64,000 nucleotides of DNA from Agrostemma githago. Its lineage: Eukaryota > Streptophyta > Magnoliopsida > Caryophyllales > Caryophyllaceae. Position numbers and translations under genes: made by a program. The stretch lies in NCBI GenBank assembly GCA_958450325.1, contig OY288243.1, forward strand, positions 44,379,878-44,443,877, written 5' to 3'. The notes beneath the pieces were generated by a model that was not told the DNA's origin, searched no databases, and saw only the letters and a program-made list of their open reading frames with translations. Of the stretch, positions 57,339-64,000 are shown in pieces; the stretch's first letter is position 1; each line of letters starts with the position of its first letter.

Positions 57339-58364
57339 TCAGAATTCACCGGGGCCTAAGGGTAGGTCCCAATTGTGGCAATTATAAATATTGGTTCGGT
57401 GTGTGTTGGTGACTATTAAAGCACGGTCATGGCAAATAGAGACAAGGCGATGACCGGGTACATTAAAGATCCAAGTCGGAAGACAGGCCTCGTCAAGCCA
57501 GACTCGATTGTCTAGTGGGATAAGGTGGTTGATCGCATAATCCAAGTTTTTCGCGATTAAGGTCACAAGACCTCCACAGTCTACAAAGGGGCATTGGGCA
57601 ACGGTAATACGGTGAAAATGCAACGCTACGACAAGTGGTAGGTCTAAGGGGTTAGGGTTACCAAGTAAGGAGTTAGAAATCAATTGCAAGACGCACACAT
57701 CAAGATTAATAATATTATCGGTAGATGGTATCAAGTAGTGGGAGAGTATCTCGGACAAGTAACGAATAGAGGGGTTACGGATTTCAGAGGTAAAGTTCGA
57801 ATCAGGTTCGAAGTCTCGTTGGTCACTTGCTATGCACCTCCAAAGGTCTCTTCTAGACGCACTAGCTTTAAAATCACTCAATGGTTCACTAAGTCCGGTA
57901 CCCGATGAGGGTAAGCCTAAAGCTAAGCCAAACTCGAAAATAGTTAAACAATGGGGTTTACTGAATAAACGAAATCTAAACATTCTTGGTGTGGTCGGGT
58001 TATCGATAGTAAAGGTCCCTAGGAACTCACAAGTCAAGTCTTTATATGTAGAAGCCGCGAGACTAAGGAGTCCGCTAGTTCCGGTCCTTGACGATAACTC
58101 TCTAATATCGTCCTCTATTTCTAAAATTTCCATTGTGAACGGACAAGGCCACCTTGTGTTCTGAAAGGTCATTTCAGAGAAGGTTTGAGCTAAGGGTGTA
58201 TTAGAACAAGGTAAAATTTTAGGCTTATGAGACTTACAAGAAGTAGAACGTTTAGAAGGCTTAGAAGTCGAAGGCATACCTTGTATTCGAGCGGTTCGTT
58301 GAGCTCTTGTCTCCATAATAATAACTTGCAAGAAAAATCCCAAAACTTTCTTCTCCTTCTTCAA
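57339..58364 (-). CDS. Athila env-like/ORF1-type protein (341 aa)
   Basis: An uninterrupted minus-strand ORF lies downstream of pol, in the position of the env-like gene of Athila elements (ATHILA ORF-1 type). The N terminus is basic (METRAQRTARIQG; KSHKPK), then follow TTPRMFRFRLFSKPHCLTIF, EFGLALGLPSSG, IRYLSEILSHYLIPSTDNII and NLDYAINHLIPLDNRVWLDE, consistent with that family. No signal peptide and no clear membrane segment are visible, so envelope function is doubtful. Shorter than the roughly 500-600 aa I recall for the family, so the C terminus may be cut. The codon at 58364 (MKKEKK) or 58315 (METRAQ) could be the start; the second looks more like a family start. Confidence 0.65.
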   Translation of the reverse strand: MKKEKKVLGFFLQVIIMETRAQRTARIQGMPSTSKPSKRSTSCKSHKPKILPCSNTPLAQTFSEMTFQNTRWPCPFTMEILEIEDDIRELSSRTGTSGLLSLAASTYKDLTCEFLGTFTIDNPTTPRMFRFRLFSKPHCLTIFEFGLALGLPSSGTGLSEPLSDFKASASRRDLWRCIASDQRDFEPDSNFTSEIRNPSIRYLSEILSHYLIPSTDNIINLDVCVLQLISNSLLGNPNPLDLPLVVALHFHRITVAQCPFVDCGGLVTLIAKNLDYAINHLIPLDNRVWLDEACLPTWIFNVPGHRLVSICHDRALIVTNTHRTNIYNCHNWDLPLGPGEF

Positions 58365-58639
58365 GAACCCAAAATTATAATCACCAAGTTGAAATAGAAT
58401 TATGAATGGAGGTTTGAATGTGGTTGGGGTGTATGGAAGGTGGTTTGATGTTTTTATGAAGGGTGAAAATGTGGAGTGAAATTTGTGATATAAATAAAGG
58501 TGGTTGAGGAGGCAAAGTGAAAGTTTTAAAGTGGGTGGTAAAATTTTGGTGTAAAATTTTGGAGGAAAAGTTATGTGTGGTAAATGTGGAGGAGGGAATT
58601 GAAATTGTAGTGAGGAAATAGGGTATAGGTGATCCGTTC

Positions 58640-58862
58640 GAGCTCATGTCGCCGGGTGAAATTTCACCCGACGGTATTTCGTCATGAAAATCGACTTTGC
58701 CAATTTTTTTTCCACCGGGTGAAATTTCACCCGGTGAAAATCTTACCGGGCGAAATTTCGCCCGGTGGTGTCTTCATTAATTCCGGCAAATCTGGCAACT
58801 TTCCCGTAGGGCAAAATTTTGCCCGGTCAAGTCTCACCGGGCGAAGTTTCGCCCGACGGTCT
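58640..58862. promoter_or_regulatory. Palindrome cluster GGGYGAAATTTCRCCC between pol and env-like ORF
   Basis: Palindromes near 58655, 58717, 58748, 58809 (GGGCAAAATTTTGCCC) and 58838 match the LTR cluster at 51697-51932. They lie upstream of the env-like ORF on its strand, so a promoter or splicing role for that ORF is possible. Confidence 0.65.
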
Positions 58863-59164
58863 TGTTTTCTTCGCTTTTCTGCCTTGTCATTCTATGGCTC
58901 TTCAATAATCACCTAAAGATTCAAATATTGACTCGACTCACATTACATAATCAATATCTCCCACAAACATGCTTGTGGTCTTCAAATAAGCTCCATAACT
59001 TCTCCAAAAGCGTGATCTTCATCCAAATAAATGCTCCATGGCGAAATCCAAGTTCAACCATTCTTCTCAAGCTAACAAAACTAGAAAAACTCAAAGAAAT
59101 ATGATACATATATACAAGGTGGTTGTTGACGATACCACCAAACCTACTTTGATTTGGGAGGGGG
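58863..59164. other. Noncoding stretch after Athila pol
   Basis: No gene; short ORFs here are not supported. Confidence 0.4.
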
Positions 59165-60676
59165 TTAAACAACGTTCCCCAATGGGAGCTCACCAAACTT
59201 CACGGCAACAAAGGTCTCACGAACGTGACCGGGATGATAAATCTTCAAACGCTGTCCATTGACCATAAATTTCCCGGTTTCCGGGCTAGATATCTCTATT
59301 GATCCATATGGTTGTACCTTGGTCACTTCGAATGGACCCGACCATTTTGATTTCAACTTACCGGGGAAGAGCTTAAAGCGAGAGTTGAAGAGTAATACCT
59401 TATCACCAACGGAGAAGTCCTTACAAAATATTTGAGAATCGTGCCATTGGCGAGTTCGTTCCTTGTAAATCTTCGAATTTTTGTAGGCTTCGAGTCTTAA
59501 TTCTTCCAATTCTTGTAGCTGGAGAAGGCGGTTATCTCCAACAACACTCTCATCGAAGTTTAACTCTTTGACTGCCCATTCAGATTTGTGTTCTAATTCC
59601 ACCGGTAAATGACAAGCTTTACCATACACAAGACGATAAGGAGTGGTTCCAATCGGCGCTTTGTAAGCCGTTCTCAGTGCCCAAAGGGCGTCATTTAATG
59701 TCAATGACTAATCCTTTCGGTGTATTTACAACTTTCTCTAAAATTCCCTTTATTTGACGGTTGGAGATCTCGGCTTGCCCATTTGATTGAGGGTGGTAGG
59801 CTAGGGACATCTTGTGAGTGATACCATATTTCCTAAGAAGGTGTTCAAAGGTATCTTTCCTAAAATGAGAACCTCCATCACTAATTATGGCTCTAGGCAT
59901 AACGAACTTGGGAAAATTACATTCTTGAAAAGCTTGATTACAAGCTTGGAGTCATTGGTGGGGGAAGCTACGGCCTCGATCCATTTTGAGACATAATCAA
60001 CCGCTACTAGGATGTATTTGTTACCAAAAGAGGATGTGAACGGACCCATGAAATCGATGCCCCAAACATCGAACAATTCAATTTCCAAGATGGGTTGAAG
60101 GGGTATCTCATTTCTTCTTGTAATATTCCCACTTCTTTGACAAGTATCGCATGTGAGAATGAAAGCTCGAATGTCCTTGAACATGGAAGGCCACCAAAAC
60201 CCGCTTTGGAGAACCTTGTCAATTGTCTTTTGATTGGCCAAGTGTCCACCATAAGATGTCGAGTGAAGGTGCTTCACAATATTATATCCTTCATCGGCCG
60301 TAACACATCGTCGGTAAATTCCATCTACACAACGGCGGAATAAATAAGGCTCGTCCCAATAATAGCGTTGGGCTTCATAACGTAGTTTCTTTCTCTCTTG
60401 CTTGGAATAATCGTCCGGAATAAATTGAGATACTAAGAAATTCACGATATCGGCGTACCAAGGTGTAATAGTTTCAACGACCATCAAGGCCTCATCTATC
60501 ATAGCTTCATTGATGGGTATAACATCTTCTTCATTGCTTTCTTTACTAACCGTTACTCTACTATGATGATTCGCTACCAAGTTCTCCGATCCGGCTTTGT
60601 CTTTAATCTCAATATCAAATTCCTGTAAAAGGAAGACCCACCGAAAGAGTCGGGACTTGGTCTCCTTCTTGGACAT
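59165..60676 (-). pseudogene. Athila integrase
   Basis: Three ORFs. 60676-59885 holds the HHCC zinc region (HLHSTSYGGH; CDTCQRSGN) and the first Asp (VWGIDFMGPF). 59900-59691 holds the second Asp (IISDGGSHF) and the Glu (NGQAEISNRQ). 59704-59165 holds the C-terminal module (SVGDKVLLFNSRFKLFPGKL; WSGPFEVTKV). Frame changes lie near 59890 and 59700. The DDE residues are all present, but no single protein can be made. Confidence 0.88.
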
Positions 60677-61779
60677 GATGTATCGAATCGCCGCATGATC
60701 GGTATGAATAATGACTTTGAACCAGTAACATAATTTTGGAATTTCTCCATGGCATGGACAACGACAAGCATCTCTTTTTCGGTTGTTGTATATCTCGATT
60801 GGGCTTCATCTAGGGTTTTGCTTGCATAGTATATCATATGTAGCTTCTTGTCTACCCATTGACCTAGAACGGCACCAACGGCAAAATCGGATGCTTCGCA
60901 CATGATCTCAAATGGAAGATTCCAATCGGTAGCTTTGATAATTGGAGTGGTAGTGAGAGAGGTCTTTATCCTGCAAAAGGCATCAAGATACGAGTCATCA
61001 AAAATAAAAGGTGCATCTTTCATAAGCAAAGAAGTTAAAGGCTTGGCAATTTTGAAAAAGTCCATAATAAATCGTCTATAAAAACCGGCGTGACCTAGAA
61101 AACTCCTCACCTCTTTGACATTTGTAGGTGGTGGCAAGTTTTCAATCACGAAAAATTTCGCCTTATCAACTTCGACTCCTCTATTAGAAACAATATGACC
61201 AAGGACAACACCTTGTTCAACCATAAAATGACATTTTTCCCTATTTAAACCAAGTCTATACTCTTCACATCGAGCTAACACTTGATCAAGATTTTCAAGA
61301 CAAGAATCAAAAGATGTCACATGGACACTAAAGTCATCCACAAAATCTTCCATAGATTTTTCAATAAAATCGGAGAAATTAACCGTCATACATCTGTGAA
61401 ACATGCCCGGCGCATTACACAATCCAAATGGCATCCTTCTATAAGCATAGGTGCCATAGGGACATGTGAAAGTGGTCTTCTCTTGGTCATCGGGATGAAT
61501 GGGAATTTGAAGAAATCCGGAATGAACATCAAGGAAACAAAAATAAGATTGATGCGCCAATCTTTCAAGCATTTGATCAATAAAGGGAAGGGGGAAACAG
61601 TCTTTTATGGTGGCTGTGTTCAATTTTCGATAGTCTATACACATGCGCCAACCGGTAATGGTCCTAGTCGAAATAGACTCACCCTTTTCTCCTTTGACAA
61701 CCGTCGTTCCTCCTTTTTTTGGCACAACTTGCACGGGGCTAACCCATTTACTTCTAGTTATTGGGTATATAATGTTAGC
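60574..61779 (-). pseudogene. Athila reverse transcriptase and RNase H
   Basis: Motifs: VQVVPKKGG, RMCIDYRKLN, FPLPFIDQMLERL, FLDVHSGFLQIPI, CPYGTYAYRRMPFGLCNAP, FVDDFSV (about 61330; Athila typically has FMDDFSV), FLGHAGFYRRFI, then RNase H (FEIMCEASDFAVGAVLGQ; YTTTEKEMLVVVHAMEKF). It is in frame with the upstream segment apart from a TAA at about 61780-61782. A frameshift near 60700 separates it from integrase. Confidence 0.88.
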
Positions 61780-62442
61780 CTAATACAACTTGAGGACTTC
61801 CTTCATGACAACCTCTTTAATGGTGGGGTTCAACCTACGTTGACCCTCAACCGAAGAACGGTGGTCATCATCAAGGATGATCCTATGCATACAAACGTTC
61901 GGGCTTATGTCTTGGAGGTTGGCAATGCTATACCCGATGGCCTTTTTGTGATTTCTCAAAACAATAAAAAGTTTTTCCAATTGAGGACCATCAAGTGTGG
62001 CATTAACGATAACGGGATAATTAGTTCCTTCAAGAAAATCATATTTGAGGGAAGAGGGGAGTGGTTTAAGTTCAAGATTAGGAGGAGAAGATACCATACT
62101 CTTACCCACCGGTAGTGGTTCTACCTTTTCTTCATGTAAGCATTCATCTTCAAAGGGTGGAGAGTCAAATGCTTCATCTACTTGCTTATCATCATCTATC
62201 AAGCTATACTCAACCAAACTATCAATAACTTCAATGGAATGCATTTGTTCAATCATTGGTTGTTTAAGAGCTTGAGAAAGGGAAAACTTTACCGACTCAT
62301 TCCCTATGTTCAAAGACAACTTTCCATTCTTAACATCAACTATAGCACCTCCGGTAGCCATAAAAGGTCGACCTAAAATAATGGGGGTAATAGTGTCTTC
62401 GGGCATATCCATGACAACAAAGTCGGAGGGGATGAAGAACAT
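61780..62442 (-). pseudogene. Athila protease C-terminal part and linker to reverse transcriptase
   Basis: Reads MPEDTITPIILGRPFMATGG, the second half of a retropepsin-like domain, then an acidic linker and the start of the reverse transcriptase region (GYSIANLQDISPNVCMHRI). It is separated from the upstream protease half by a frameshift near 62470 and ends in a nonsense codon. Confidence 0.75.
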
Positions 62443-63314
62443 ATCAACTTGAACGGGTACATCCTCAAGTATCCCACACTAAGTCTCTTGGCAATGGAAT
62501 AGGGTAACAAACTAACACTAGTCCCTAGGTCACATAAAGGTTGATTAACAACAACATTTCCAACCCGACAAGGGATGGAAGAGCTACCGGGATCCTCTAG
62601 TTCCTTTGGTATTTGATTCATAAGAATGGCACTACATTGTGCCGTGAGAGAGACACATTCTTTATCCTCTATTGTTCTCTTTTTAGTCAAGACATATTTC
62701 AAACACTTAGAATAGAGGGGCATTTGAGAAATTACCTCGGTGAAGGGTAAAGCTACCTCCACCTTCTTCAACATATCCACGAAATGGCTAAATTGGGCAT
62801 TCTCCTTATGTGGCTTAGCTCGTTCGGGAAAAGGCAATGGTGGGACAAAAGCGGGAGGCAGTGGAACATTGGATTCTTCTTCTTCTTCGGCTAATCGCTC
62901 CGCCTCTTTTGTTTTTTCTTCTTCCGCTTCCATTTGCTCTTTCTTCTTTCTTTGTTCTCTTTGTTCATTCTCCGCATTTTGAAGGATATCAAACTCCGCT
63001 TGTATTCCCTGGTTTTGTTTGGGGGAAGTGGGAGATGATGCTTGTGGTGCACTTGGTTGATTGACTTTGGATGGAGTGCTTTTGGCATTTAAGTTCAAGT
63101 TATTGTACGGGTCCTCAAGTTCTTTGCCACCTCTCAAAATGACGGCATTTGCTTGGTGTGAAGGGTCTCTTGGGTTTTGGGGTTGCCCGGGCAAACCATG
63201 GGGTGGATGAATTAGGGCGGCTAAGGCTTTTGTTGCTTCTTGTGATTCCCAAACCTTTAGCCTTGCCTTGGTATCTTGATGTTCATTCCATAGTTGCCCA
63301 ATGGTTATTTGCAA
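62373..63314 (-). pseudogene. Athila gag C-terminal part and protease N-terminal part
   Basis: The ORF contains ANAVILRGGKELEDPY (Athila usually has ANAVTLRSGK), an acidic and Lys-rich coiled-coil-like stretch (about 62880-62990), PFPERAKPHKENAQFSHFVD, FTEVISQMPLYSKCLKYVLT and the protease active-site region CDLGTSVSLLPYSIAKRL, where Athila has DLGASVN. The last residues are out of frame. Confidence 0.8.
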
Positions 63315-64000
63315 ATCATTAATGTTATCCCATGGAACTCCTCCTTAATCAAATTGAAAATTGCTTGATTGGCCATAAGATTGAGAGGGTTGATTAAATG
63401 GTTGTTGATTGTAACCTTGATTTCCTTGAAAATTGCCTTGGAACCCTTGATTGTATCCATGATTGAAATGATTACCATGTTGATTTTGGTAATTGTTGTA
63501 ATTGTTGGGAATATGGAAGTTTCTACCTTGTTGATTGAAGTTGCTCCTTTGATGAAGAGGCATATATGGGGGCATCTTTGGAGAACCTTGGTTAAAGGGC
63601 CTTTGTCGACTTCCTTGGGCACGTGGCATAGGATTTTGAACGTTTTGATTGCCATAAGAAAAATTAGGATGAAATCTTGTGCCGGCATTGTAAGTATTGG
63701 AAAAGGGATCAAATTGATTAGTCTTTGCCCATACACTTGTATAGCTTGGACTTCATTTGGCTTTTCAATATAAACTTCTTCATTAGAAATGCAAGAGCTA
63801 GAATCATGGCCATAATTGCCACAATGATCACATTGAACTTCCCATGTTAATTGTTTTGGAGGTGATGGTTGCCTTGGTGGAACACTCCCTTAAATTTGGT
63901 ACATACGTCTAGGAGTGGGTTTAGAACTCATGACATCCATTCTCTTTTTCAATTCTTCAACTTCCGCTTGAAGTTTCAATTCATTAGAACTCTTAGATGA
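63305..64000 (-). pseudogene. Athila gag, N/Q-rich region and zinc knuckle (partial)
   Basis: A CX2CX4HX4C knuckle, CDHCGNYGHDSSSC, is near 63797-63838. A stop lies upstream of it at about 63892, and a frameshift near 63725 separates it from the Asn/Gln/Gly-rich stretch (63629-63345: NNYNNYQNQHGNHF, FQGNFQGNQGYNQQ). Gag continues out of the window to the right. Confidence 0.75.

Larger units (their letters stand above)
50150..64000 (-). mobile_element. Athila-type Ty3/gypsy retrotransposon (partial, with env-like ORF)
   Basis: Minus-strand order from the right edge: gag, protease, reverse transcriptase/RNase H, integrase, env-like ORF, long 3' noncoding region, purine tract and 3' LTR (50150-52233). 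The 5' LTR is outside the window. The element inserted into the Tat 5' LTR. The gene order with an ORF after pol and the AGTGTGGGGGA motif is characteristic of Athila. Every pol gene has at least one break. Confidence 0.9.

Noticed and set aside
57832..58164. 110-codon plus-strand ORF inside the env-like gene
   Set aside because: Antisense to the longer minus-strand ORF with family resemblance; no independent support.
57339..58364. True viral envelope protein
   Set aside because: No signal peptide, transmembrane segment or glycoprotein features are visible; position and similarity only support the env-like/ORF1 label used for Athila.
63369..63773. 134-codon plus-strand ORF at the right edge
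   Set aside because: Antisense of the Athila Gag Asn/Gln-rich region; hydrophobic Ile/Leu runs are the complement of that composition.
1..64000. tRNA genes
   Set aside because: The primer-binding-site matches are 16-18 bases only; no full cloverleaf with A and B boxes was recognised by eye.

Overview
This is a repeat-dominated stretch of a plant nuclear genome. The evidence is Tat- and Athila-type Ty3/gypsy elements, a Cassandra TRIM carrying a 5S-like sequence, plant L1 LINEs, a CACTA element whose gene has GT-AG introns, Stowaway MITEs, and two exons of a 26S proteasome RPN1 gene. The Tat elements have long LTRs, an extra (archaeal-type) RNase H and an antisense gene. They resemble Retand/Ogre/Grande elements, and Retand was described from Silene. 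A Caryophyllales eudicot is therefore a reasonable but unproven guess.

Layout. 1-3472: leader and 5' LTR of a Tat-type element on the minus strand, running out of the window on the left. 3473-4640: the 5' part of an RPN1 gene (minus). 4909-7768: solo Tat LTR in inverted orientation, with a perfect 5-bp duplication. 7831-12549: a nearly complete but mutated LINE with 17-bp target duplications. 13.1-15.6 kb: nested Mutator-like MITEs with 9-bp duplications, a TIR element carrying a GRF-type zinc-finger exon, and two Stowaways. 16347-19384: another solo Tat LTR. 20.0-22.9 kb: a LINE fragment split by an internally deleted copia element, with possible Helitron ends on both sides. 23.3-24.5 kb: a second TIR element with a GRF-type exon, next to a 5'-truncated LINE. 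25277-28539: a non-autonomous CACTA element with a six-exon TNPA-like gene that looks intact. 30.1-35.0 kb: a Stowaway, a decayed copia pol fragment and an unassigned LTR-like block.

The right half is a nested stack. A Tat element (35057-50149, gag-pol on the minus strand) has a Cassandra TRIM in its 3' LTR. Its 5' LTR is broken by an Athila element (50150 to beyond 64000). The Athila carries a Stowaway in its own LTR and, in its 3' noncoding region, another solo Tat LTR (52941-55609). The Tat element also carries a gene on the opposite strand with its own TATA box, one intron and a DUF7745-like product (38833-40574).

No autonomous element here has a fully open set of genes. The most open genes are the CACTA TNPA-like gene and the Athila env-like ORF. 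The least conventional signal is a set of short palindromes. ACTCGRYCGAGT boxes spaced about 21 bp apart occur in every Tat LTR, in the intron of the antisense gene and in an unrelated LTR. A different palindrome family (GGGYGAAATTTCRCCC) behaves the same way in the Athila element. All similarity statements come from reading the sequence and recalling families; no database search was run.
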